The notes under the pieces are model-generated. The model was not told the origin of the DNA. It was given only the letters and a program-made list of their open reading frames with translations, and searched no databases. 64,000 nt of DNA from Rhodospirillales bacterium URHD0017. GTDB lineage: Bacteria; Pseudomonadota; Alphaproteobacteria; Reyranellales; Reyranellaceae. The position numbers and the translations under genes were made by a program. Shown here piece by piece: positions 8,917 to 16,256 of this stretch. The DNA lies in NCBI GenBank assembly GCA_900110395.1, contig FODP01000013.1:186001-250000 (forward strand), read 5' to 3'. How positions within the stretch are numbered: the stretch's first letter is position 1; the number at the start of each line of letters is the position of its first letter.

Positions 8917-9393
8917 ATGAACGCATTGATCACGGTCCTCTACGACTGGCCGCGCATCGTCACGGGCTATCTCACGTGGTTGCCGCCGCTTGCCATACGC
9001 ATCGTCGTCGGCTGGGTGTTCCTGTGGACCGGCTGGCAAAAGCTCAACTTCCTGCCGCGCATGATCGAGAACTTCCGCTCATGGGGCATTCCCGCGCCGG
9101 AGATCCTGACGCCGCTCGCCTCGGGCATGGAGTTCGCCGGCGGCCTGCTGCTGCTGGTCGGCCTGCTGACCCGCATCGTCTCGATCCCGATGATGGTCAT
9201 CATGCTGGTGGCCCTCGCCTCAGCGAAGTGGGGCGACGTCGATTCGCTGCAGACGCTGCTGGGCTTCGAGGAGATCTCGTACTTCGTGATGTTCGGCTAT
9301 CTCGCGGTCGCGGGGCCAGGGCCGGTGTCGCTTGACCATTTCGTCCTGAAGGCGACGCGCAGGGACAGGCCGCCCTCCGAGTACGGAGCCTGA
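8917..9393 (+). CDS. DoxX family membrane protein
   Basis: 158 aa with four membrane helices (about 23-42, 70-92, 95-115, 125-145) and the family's RIVVGWVFLWTGWQKL motif. DoxX proteins are commonly the last gene of bufferin operons, where their role is undefined (oxidoreductase or redox partner has been proposed). Here it follows the precursor by 73 bp. That spacer reads open in the DoxX frame (ending AFFERGAS before the ATG), which could be a scar of a deleted upstream gene but may be chance. Ends 12 bp before the convergent Nif11 gene. Confidence 0.85.
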   Translation: MNALITVLYDWPRIVTGYLTWLPPLAIRIVVGWVFLWTGWQKLNFLPRMIENFRSWGIPAPEILTPLASGMEFAGGLLLLVGLLTRIVSIPMMVIMLVALASAKWGDVDSLQTLLGFEEISYFVMFGYLAVAGPGPVSLDHFVLKATRRDRPPSEYGA

Positions 9394-9405
9394 AAGCCGG
9401 CGCCG

Positions 9406-9714
9406 TCAGCGCTTGGCGCTGCAGCCGTACATATGGCACTGCCCGGGCTGCGTCCGGCCCGGCTGGCACTGGCTGTCGCGGCCGCCGCAGCCCGCACCGC
9501 CGGCGACGCGATCCATCTCCTCATCGGTCAGGGTCTTGCCGGCGCGCTTGGCGTTCGCGCGCATGAGGTCTTTCGCTTCCTCGAGCGAGAACTCGTAGCC
9601 GTGCTGACCGGCGAGGCGGACAAGTCCGTCGAGATTGGTGCCCTTGGCAAGGGCAAGAAGATCGGCTCGCGATTTCAGGTCCTGCGAAAACCGCTGGGCT
9701 TCGGAAAGGCTCAT
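9406..9714 (-). CDS. Nif11-type leader RiPP precursor with double-Gly site and 4-Cys core
   Basis: 102 aa. Residues 1-70 form a Nif11/NHLP-like leader (SLSEAQRFSQDL, GYEFSLEEAKDLM, LTDEEMDRVAGG); cleavage after G72-G73 would release a 29-residue core with Cys at 76, 83, 93 and 98 plus His/Met/Tyr. This is the classic layout of a ribosomal peptide exported and cut by a C39 peptidase/ABC transporter. The ATG at 9714 has GGAGGAG about 5 nt upstream, fixing the start. No modifying enzyme or exporter is in the window, so it would rely on enzymes elsewhere or act unmodified, perhaps in metal binding given the neighbours. Confidence 0.8.
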   Translation of the reverse strand: MSLSEAQRFSQDLKSRADLLALAKGTNLDGLVRLAGQHGYEFSLEEAKDLMRANAKRAGKTLTDEEMDRVAGGAGCGGRDSQCQPGRTQPGQCHMYGCSAKR

Positions 9715-9821
9715 CCCACTCCTCCGGGTCGGCGGGAAACGTCCTGACCGTCGTATTGTGACGGCTTGGCCCGTCGCCTTCAAATGCAGTTATGTTTCAG
9801 CGGAGTGCAGAAGGGTGATCT

Positions 9822-10268
9822 ATGCTGGGGTCCATGAGCGATCAGCCCGCCATCGACAGAACGGCACCGGCCTCCCGCGTCGCCGCCGCGATGGCGCGCA
9901 TGCAGACCATCGATCTCGACCGTGTCGCGCGCAAGCTTTGTCGCGACGAAGGCTGGACCGAGGCGCAGGCTGCGACCGCCGTGCTGCGCTATCGCCGTTT
10001 TCTCTGCATGCACTACCTCGACCGGGACCTCTTCGTCGTGCCGGCGCGCGACATCGACAAGGTCTGGCACCAGCACATCCTCTGCACCCATGAGTATGCA
10101 AGGGACTGCGACCGGGTGTTCGGCCGCTTCCTGCACCACAGGCCGAGCTCCGGCGACAGCGAGGAGCAGGAGTCTCTGCGCACGGACTTCGAAATGACCG
10201 AAATCCGCTACGCCGAGCTGTTCGGCGAGGCCTATGTCGAGACCTGGCTGACCTATTTCCTGCTCTAG
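9822..10268 (+). CDS. Glycine-rich domain-containing protein-like (WHxHIL) protein
   Basis: 148 aa from the ATG at 9822 (GAAGGG 6 nt upstream); an in-frame ATG at 9834 is an alternative. The segment KVWHQHILCTHEYARDC followed by FGRFLHHRP matches the DxxWHxHIL..Y..DC signature of the GRDP-like family, whose clustered His/Cys suggest metal binding. The function of bacterial members is unknown. It is divergent from the Nif11 gene, with 107 bp between the two starts, so the two could share control; a role in handling that peptide is speculation. Confidence 0.7.
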   Translation: MLGSMSDQPAIDRTAPASRVAAAMARMQTIDLDRVARKLCRDEGWTEAQAATAVLRYRRFLCMHYLDRDLFVVPARDIDKVWHQHILCTHEYARDCDRVFGRFLHHRPSSGDSEEQESLRTDFEMTEIRYAELFGEAYVETWLTYFLL

Positions 10269-10281
10269 CGTGTTTCCTGCT

Positions 10282-10413
10282 CTAGATGTGAGCTTTCAAT
10301 AGGTTGTCCATCCGGCCCAGGCCGAGGAAGCTGATGTTGTCGAGCGAAGACACGATGTCGGTCGTTTCCCCCACGACATCGTCTGGCCGCGTCGCACGCG
10401 GTGGTTGGCTCAT
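10282..10413 (-). CDS. Possible 43-aa small protein, unknown
   Basis: ATG at 10413 with AAAGG 5 nt upstream; product MSQPPRATRP...NLLKAHI, 43 aa, without a signal peptide or cysteines. The C-terminal half (IVSSLDNISFLGLGRMDNLL) could form an amphipathic helix. An upstream in-frame extension exists but lacks a good ribosome site. It lies between unknown genes near the Nif11 precursor; a peptide-precursor role cannot be excluded. Low confidence that it is expressed. Confidence 0.4.
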   Translation of the reverse strand: MSQPPRATRPDDVVGETTDIVSSLDNISFLGLGRMDNLLKAHI

Positions 10414-10507
10414 GGCCTTTGCTGTTTCCTCTCTTTTTGACTTGCGAACGACTCTCAATTGCATAAAGTCAGTGCCTCTGTCAACGGCGTTCAACATTCG
10501 GTGAGCC

Positions 10508-11014
10508 ATGGAAAGCACGGCGGAACAAAGGGTTAATGCCCTCGAGACCAAGACCGGCGACCCGCGCACCGGCTGCGGCCGGGCCGGCTGCGCCTGCGGC
10601 CTGCCCATCAGCGAGCGCTTCGTGCTGTGGGCGCTGCGTCAATGGCAGCAGGACCGCGCGCTGCCGGCGGAAGGTTCGGTGTTGCACCAGGGATTCAAGA
10701 CGGCGGGCATGCTCGAGGTGCTGCCCGATTTCGCCATCGCCATGGATGCGTTCCTGTTCGGCACGCGCCGGGCGATGGAGATCCATCGTCCCGACTGCTC
10801 GAGCGTCAGCCGAGACGAGGCGACCCTCGTGGCACTGTGCGGTCTCGCGCAGGGCGATTTCGATGGGCCGCTGCTCGCCTCGCTCGACATCATGATGGCG
10901 CCGACAGCCTCGCGCGTGGCGGCGGTGCGGCTGAAAGTCTTCTCCGTCGCGCTGGCCAGTGCCGGCCTGAGACTCGCACCGCCGGCCGGCGATGCGGCGG
11001 GGAGACTGAATTGA
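10508..11014 (+). CDS. Hypothetical protein with GCGxxGCACG motif
   Basis: 168 aa, not recognised. The N-terminus carries C-x3-C-x-C (GCGRAGCACG, about residues 23-32), a likely metal site, followed by a helical domain (ERFVLWALRQWQQD, AGMLEVLPDFAIAMDAFLFGTRRAME). No signal peptide or membrane segment. It overlaps the next gene's TTG start, so the two are probably one unit. GGTGAG precedes the ATG at 10508. The frame has strong third-position GC bias like its neighbours, supporting real coding. Confidence 0.65.
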   Translation: MESTAEQRVNALETKTGDPRTGCGRAGCACGLPISERFVLWALRQWQQDRALPAEGSVLHQGFKTAGMLEVLPDFAIAMDAFLFGTRRAMEIHRPDCSSVSRDEATLVALCGLAQGDFDGPLLASLDIMMAPTASRVAAVRLKVFSVALASAGLRLAPPAGDAAGRLN

Positions 11015-11268
11015 GCGCAAAGGAAGCGGATCGCGTCGCCAACCTGCAGCGCGCCATGCAGCTCATCGCCGATGCCGTCGAGGACTTGCCGGTCGAATGC
11101 CGCGATCTCGCCGGCAACGCGCTGCTCAACATCGCGGCCGAGGCGGTGGCGCAGGATGTCGGCTGCCTCGAAGCCGGCCGCATCTTCGCCCGCCTGGCCG
11201 ACCTTCTGGCGCGCGGCCTCCAGCCGCCCGCCCGCGAGGCCATGACGCTCGGCGCGCTCGACTCATAG
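11011..11268 (+). CDS. Hypothetical small helical protein
   Basis: 85 aa, starting at TTG 11011 inside the upstream stop region (ATTGA overlap) with GGGAG about 8 nt before. The sequence is Ala/Leu-rich and fully helical in appearance (NLQRAMQLIADAVEDLP, GNALLNIAAEAVAQDVG, ARLADLLARGLQPP). Not recognised; translational coupling suggests it partners the preceding protein. A hairpin follows at once and separates it from the convergent kup gene. Confidence 0.55.
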   Translation: MSAKEADRVANLQRAMQLIADAVEDLPVECRDLAGNALLNIAAEAVAQDVGCLEAGRIFARLADLLARGLQPPAREAMTLGALDS

Positions 11269-11297
11269 TCTTCCGCACCGCGCGCGTCCGGAAGACT
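11267..11297. terminator. Hairpin between convergent genes
   Basis: AGTCTTCCG (11267-11275) pairs with CGGAAGACT (11289-11297), a perfect 9-bp stem with a 13-nt loop, overlapping both stop codons. No clear U-run on either side, so a bidirectional terminator is likely but not certain. Confidence 0.5.
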
Positions 11298-13189
11298 TAA
11301 ACCTCGATCCGGCTGCCCAGCTCGACGGTGCGGTTGGCCGGAAGCCCCAGAAAGTCGGTGGGGCTCGCGGCAAACCGGCTCAGCGCCAGGAACAGGCGGC
11401 GTTGCCAGCTCGGCAGCAGCGGATGCTCGCCGCTCACGACGTTGTTGTGGCCGATGAAGAAGGACGTGTGCACGGGATCGATCGGGATGCCCTGGCTTGC
11501 CAGCCCGGCGATGTCGTGGCCGACGTCGGGCTTCTCCATGAAGCCGTAGCACAGCACGGCGCGGTGAATGCCGCTGCCCAGCTCGCGCACCCTGATGCGA
11601 TCCTCCGGAGAGACGAACGGCTCGTCCAGAAGGTGGACGGTCAGCAGCACGACATGCTCATGCAGGACGCCGTTGTGCCGCAGGTTCTGCATCAGGCTGC
11701 TGGAAGCGGTGTCGGAGAAGGTCGTGAGGTAGATCGCCGTGCCCTGCGGGCGATTGAGCGAATTGGGCTCGATGGTGGCGAGCAGCGTGTCGATCGGCAC
11801 GGCCTGTTCGTGCTCGCGCTGGGCGACGGCGTGGCGGCCGCGATACCAGGTCCACATGGCGATGAAGAGCATGGTGGCGATGGCGAGCGGCACCCAGCCG
11901 CCTTCGACGAACTTCATCATGTTGGCCGAGAACAGCGAGCCGTCGACGACCAGCAGCAGAAGGAACAGCGGCACGACCTGCATCCACGGCCACTTCCAGC
12001 TGCGCACGGCGAGCGTCAGCACCAGCATGGTGGTGATCAGCATGGTGCCGGTCACGGCGATGCCGTAGGCCGAGGCGATGTCGGGACCGGTCTTGAAGGC
12101 CAGCACGATGCCCAGCACGCCGAGAAGCTGCAGCCAGTTCACGGCCGGCACGTAGATCTGGCCGAACTCGTTGGGCGAGGTGTGCAGGATCCGCGCGCGC
12201 GGGCTCAAGCCCAGCAGGGTCGCCTGCTGGGCCATCGAGAAGGCGCCCGAGATCGTCGCCTGCGAGGCGATCACCGTCGCCATGGTGGCGACGACGACCA
12301 GGGGATAGAGCGCCCACGACGGCGCCAGCTTGAAGAACGGATTGGAGGCGGCGGTGGGATCGGCCAGCAGCAGCGCGCCCTGGCCGTAGTAATTGGCGAG
12401 CAGGGCGGGGAACACCACGATCAGCCAGGCGGCGCGGATGGGATTGCGGCCGAAATGGCCGATGTCGGCGTAGAGCGCTTCTGCCCCCGTGAGCGCCAGG
12501 GTCACGGCGCCCAGCGCCACGAAGGCGCCGGCCTTGTGCTTCATGGCGAAGGCGAAGGCATGCTGCGGCGACAGCGCCATCAGCACTTCCGGCTGCTGCA
12601 CGATCTGGCGTACGCCAAGCACGAGCAGGATGGCGAACCAGATCAGCATGACCGGCCCGAACAGATGGCCGATGCCGCCGGTGCCGAAGTGCTGCATGGC
12701 AAACAGGCCGATCAGCACGGCCATGGCGATCGGCAGGATCACCGGCTGGAAGGCGGGCGTCGCCACGTTGAGGCCCTCGACGGCGCTCAGCACCGAGATC
12801 GCGGGCGTCAGCAGGCAATCGCCGTAGAACAGGGCGGCGCCCAGCATGCCCAGGATGACATAGACGTTGCGTCGGCGCGCCGAGATGCCAGGCTCGCTCG
12901 ACACCAGCGCCATCAGGGCGAGCACGCCGCCCTCGCCGCGATTGTCGGCACGCATGACGACGATGACGTACTTCAGCGTGACGACGATGATCAGCGCCCA
13001 AGTGATCAGCGACAGCATGCCGAGCACGTTGTCGGGCGTGGGCTTCAGGCCGGTAAAATCGCTGAAGCAGGTCTGGACGGTATAGAGCGGGCTGGTGCCG
13101 ATGTCGCCGAACACCACGCCGAGCGCCGCCAGCGTCAAGCCGGCCGCCCGCCTCCGGTCGGCGGGCCGCGTCGCGGCCATCGTGCTCAT
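11297..13189 (-). CDS. kup: Kup potassium uptake protein, copy 1
   Basis: 630 aa from the ATG at 13189 (GGGAG 9 nt upstream), normal Kup length. The N-terminal signature VVFGDIGTSPLYT starts a hydrophobic domain with about twelve helices (to about 450), followed by a cytoplasmic tail ending RTVELGSRIEV. Kup is a proton-coupled, low-affinity K+ importer. A second Kup gene lies 3 kb away on the same strand and is very similar by eye over most of its length, so the pair is a duplication split by a protease gene. Its promoter (TTGACC-N16-CACAAT) matches the copy 2 promoter but lacks the 11-bp repeat box found there. Confidence 0.95.
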   Translation of the reverse strand: MSTMAATRPADRRRAAGLTLAALGVVFGDIGTSPLYTVQTCFSDFTGLKPTPDNVLGMLSLITWALIIVVTLKYVIVVMRADNRGEGGVLALMALVSSEPGISARRRNVYVILGMLGAALFYGDCLLTPAISVLSAVEGLNVATPAFQPVILPIAMAVLIGLFAMQHFGTGGIGHLFGPVMLIWFAILLVLGVRQIVQQPEVLMALSPQHAFAFAMKHKAGAFVALGAVTLALTGAEALYADIGHFGRNPIRAAWLIVVFPALLANYYGQGALLLADPTAASNPFFKLAPSWALYPLVVVATMATVIASQATISGAFSMAQQATLLGLSPRARILHTSPNEFGQIYVPAVNWLQLLGVLGIVLAFKTGPDIASAYGIAVTGTMLITTMLVLTLAVRSWKWPWMQVVPLFLLLLVVDGSLFSANMMKFVEGGWVPLAIATMLFIAMWTWYRGRHAVAQREHEQAVPIDTLLATIEPNSLNRPQGTAIYLTTFSDTASSSLMQNLRHNGVLHEHVVLLTVHLLDEPFVSPEDRIRVRELGSGIHRAVLCYGFMEKPDVGHDIAGLASQGIPIDPVHTSFFIGHNNVVSGEHPLLPSWQRRLFLALSRFAASPTDFLGLPANRTVELGSRIEV

Positions 13190-13218
13190 CCCCAGCAACT
13201 CCCCCGTTCGTGCCGGCG

Positions 13219-13246
13219 ATTGTGCGTGGCATCCGGGAAGGGTCAA
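13219..13246 (-). promoter_or_regulatory. Promoter of kup copy 1
   Basis: Minus strand: TTGACC (13246-13241), 16-nt spacer, CACAAT (13224-13219), about 30 nt from the start. The -35 block and flanking AAGTTTGGCG-like bases are conserved ahead of kup copy 2, indicating that the promoter was duplicated with the gene. Confidence 0.55.
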
Positions 13247-13331
13247 CGCCAAACTTCGCCGACGTTCTCGACGTTGCTCGGGTGCTGCCGCCACGTTACG
13301 GTTCTAGCTGCATCAGGGGGCAGGCAGCCGC

Positions 13332-16256
13332 ATGGCATTCAATCCCGTTGCAAACTCGACCTTCCTCGACGCTTTCGGCGCCGGCCAGTTCACGACGCAG
13401 CAGTACCAGGACCTGGCTGCCGGCAGCCGGGCGCCGTTGGCCGCGCTGTTCAAGGACGGTAACCAGCCTGTCACGATCGGCTTGGCTGACCACGGTACAC
13501 ACGTCACCGTCGGCCTCGTGCTCGATCGCGCTGCCGACCCTGCGTCGCTGCTGTCGGGCAACTGGGCGCAGCGTCAGACGGGCCTCGCCGCCTTCGCCAC
13601 GCCGGAGGCGCTGTGGGCAACCTACGGCGCCAACGCGACGACCTATGCCAACACGGTTGCCCAGGTAAACGGCGTACTCGGCGGCGGCGCGCCGCCTCCG
13701 GCCGGCTACGTGTCGTCGGCGGCCGATCGGACGATCTGGCTTTCCGTCGATCCGGGACAGTTCGCCAACCTGTTCGGCCAGCAGCTGTTGGAGGTCTCGA
13801 GCGGCGGCAACTCGACGCTGGCCTGGACCGGCAACCTGCAGCTCAATGACCAGATCACGGCCGGCGCCGTCCGCGGCATCTGGGTCGAACAGTCGACGAC
13901 CATCGCCAATCCGGCCGTGGTAACCTCGACGCCGGTGTCGCTGTCGCCCGGGCCCCTCGGCATCGGCAACGACGGCACCGATCATTTGACCGCGACGCCG
14001 GCCGCCATCGCGGCCAACTACCACTTTCCCTTGCCAACCGGCGTCGCGACGGGTGCCGTGGCGCTGGTCGAACCCGATGTCCACGACCAGGCCGCGTTGT
14101 TGGCGGCCTTCAACCAGTATCGCCAGCAGGTCGGCCTGCCGGCCGTGACGCAGAGCCAGTTCCAGATTCTTTCCGGTACCAACACGCCGGGCACGACCAG
14201 CAACGAGCTCGCCCTCGACATCTCGGTGGTGGCGGGCGCGGTGCCCAACAGCAGCCTGCTGCTCTACTCGTTCGGCAGCGGCACGGTATTCAATGCCTAT
14301 CAGCAGGCCTTCTTCGACAGTACCCATTCGCCGGCCGTGATCAGTTCGTCGTTTGGCTCGTCCGGCAACATCTCGACGGCCCAGTCACCCTTCTATTGGG
14401 CGTTCCAGCAGCTCATGGTCGACGGCGTGCTGGCCAACGTCTCGGTGCACCGCTCCGCCGGCGACAGTGGATCGGGAGGTGCCGTGGCCAATGGCGGCGT
14501 CAATCTCAGCAACGACCATTCGATGGCTTACCAGATGCTGGTCGGCGGCACGTCGATCAGCAGCCTGTCGAGCGCGCTCACCGATCCGACGGTGGCGGGG
14601 CTGGTGGCGCTCGCCCTGCAGGACGATCCCGGCATGGTGTTTTCGCTGGTCGCCGGCGGATTGAAGACGCTGCCCTCGCATCTTTCCGCCGCCGCGCCCG
14701 GGCCCGACGGCGCCGCGACCGCACTCGTGGGCCTGGTCGAGACGGCTTGGCAGGCGCTGACCGTGACGCAGAACGATCGCGACCATGCCTCGGTTCTCGA
14801 AGTGTCCTACGGCGCGCACCAGACAGGCGGTGGCGCGATCGCATCGCAGACCGCGATCCCCAGCTACCAGAGTGCATTCGGCCTCGGCGCCATGACCGGC
14901 GGGCTGCGCGGGACGCCCGACGTCTCGGCACTTTCCGGCGGCAACGCCCACTATGCCGTCCTGAATGGCGCGTATGTCGGCGATCCGCACCAGCCTCTGC
15001 TGCGCGCCAACGGCGGCACCAGCGCCTCGTCGCCGCTGTGGGCGTCGCTGACCACGCAGTTCAACACGATCTTCCACGACCAGGGGCTGCCCGACCTCGG
15101 CTTCCACAACGACCTGCTCTACATCGCGGCCGCCGTCGCGCCGGGATCGTTCAACGACATCCAGCTCGGCAGCAACATCACCAGCTTCTATGCGTCGGAC
15201 GCCCACACCGGATACTTCAATCCCGCCACCAACCAGTACATGGTGCCGACCGGCCTCGGCTTCTCTGCCCAGCCGGGCTACGACCTGGTGAGCGGGCTCG
15301 GCTCGCCCAACGGCCTGTTGCTGGCGCGCGCCCTCACGGCGATCGCCCACCAGCAGATCTCCTTCAGCAGCAGCCCGCCCATGCTCGACAGCGACGGCCA
15401 CGGCGGCTGGGTCGCCGGCGCGGCCGAATCGCTGCTCATCCAGACCGTCTCGCACGACGGCGACGCCACCGTCGGCCTGCACATCGGCAACAGCACGATC
15501 AGTCTCGCGAGTGGCGCCACCGCGAGCTTCGCCTGGACCGCGCGGCTGGCGCAGCAGTCGCTGCAGGCGGACTTCGATCCCGGCCTGGTGTTGCTGTTCG
15601 ACAAGCAAGCGCAGGGCGCGGTCGGCACCACCAATGTGGCCGCCGGGCAGTCGATCGGCGTCAGCATCGACGGTCACGCGGGCCAGGCGACCCAGGCGAG
15701 CCTCAGCAATCCCTTCGGCTTCGCCGACTTCTTCGCCGGCGGCGACGCCGTGCACGTTGCCCGCGCGGTCTCGGTCGCCCAGACCGTCGGCGGCGCCAAC
15801 AACGAGCTGGCCGTGGTGCGCATGCGCCAGGGCGGCGAGAACAGCCTGCAGCTCACCTTTTACAAGGTCGACGACCTGAACGGCACGATCGATGGCAAGG
15901 CGCCGGGCCACGCCGATTACGCTGCGCTGGCACAGGGCCACGCCTACCAGACGACGTCGGGCGCCACCGGCATCACCGGCGCGGGCTACGGCCAGTTCAG
16001 CGAGGTTTTGCTGAAGGGCGTCAATGCTGGCGACATCATTGCCATGCGGCTGGACAACCTCACGACCGGCGCCCACTTCTGGGCCTTCGCCAATGCCAAC
16101 GAGAAGGTCAACGGCCAGGCCGCCAACCACCTGATCAACCAGGGCCTCAACACCTACGGGTGGGAGGACACCTTCGGGCTGGGCGACAAGGACTACAACG
16201 ACATGACCGTGCAGCTCGACTTCACCAGCGCCCACGGCCACGGCTGGCTGGCCTAG
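13332..16256 (+). CDS. Sedolisin (peptidase S53) with DUF4114 C-terminal domain
   Basis: 974 aa. A pro-kumamolisin-like N-terminal domain (about 1-190) precedes the S53 catalytic domain. E292-x3-D296, D378 (SAGDSG) and S564 (GGTSAS) form the catalytic set; the E-to-D spacing of 86 equals kumamolisin, but D378 to S564 is about 70 residues longer, so there is an insertion (about 420-510). FNDIQLGSN and PGYDLVSGLG resemble the calcium site. The C-terminus (about 900-974, WEDTFGLGDKDYNDM) is a DUF4114 domain. There is no Sec signal, so export may use a type I route through the C-terminus (inference). It would be an acid-acting secreted endopeptidase. Confidence 0.85.
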   Translation: MAFNPVANSTFLDAFGAGQFTTQQYQDLAAGSRAPLAALFKDGNQPVTIGLADHGTHVTVGLVLDRAADPASLLSGNWAQRQTGLAAFATPEALWATYGANATTYANTVAQVNGVLGGGAPPPAGYVSSAADRTIWLSVDPGQFANLFGQQLLEVSSGGNSTLAWTGNLQLNDQITAGAVRGIWVEQSTTIANPAVVTSTPVSLSPGPLGIGNDGTDHLTATPAAIAANYHFPLPTGVATGAVALVEPDVHDQAALLAAFNQYRQQVGLPAVTQSQFQILSGTNTPGTTSNELALDISVVAGAVPNSSLLLYSFGSGTVFNAYQQAFFDSTHSPAVISSSFGSSGNISTAQSPFYWAFQQLMVDGVLANVSVHRSAGDSGSGGAVANGGVNLSNDHSMAYQMLVGGTSISSLSSALTDPTVAGLVALALQDDPGMVFSLVAGGLKTLPSHLSAAAPGPDGAATALVGLVETAWQALTVTQNDRDHASVLEVSYGAHQTGGGAIASQTAIPSYQSAFGLGAMTGGLRGTPDVSALSGGNAHYAVLNGAYVGDPHQPLLRANGGTSASSPLWASLTTQFNTIFHDQGLPDLGFHNDLLYIAAAVAPGSFNDIQLGSNITSFYASDAHTGYFNPATNQYMVPTGLGFSAQPGYDLVSGLGSPNGLLLARALTAIAHQQISFSSSPPMLDSDGHGGWVAGAAESLLIQTVSHDGDATVGLHIGNSTISLASGATASFAWTARLAQQSLQADFDPGLVLLFDKQAQGAVGTTNVAAGQSIGVSIDGHAGQATQASLSNPFGFADFFAGGDAVHVARAVSVAQTVGGANNELAVVRMRQGGENSLQLTFYKVDDLNGTIDGKAPGHADYAALAQGHAYQTTSGATGITGAGYGQFSEVLLKGVNAGDIIAMRLDNLTTGAHFWAFANANEKVNGQAANHLINQGLNTYGWEDTFGLGDKDYNDMTVQLDFTSAHGHGWLA

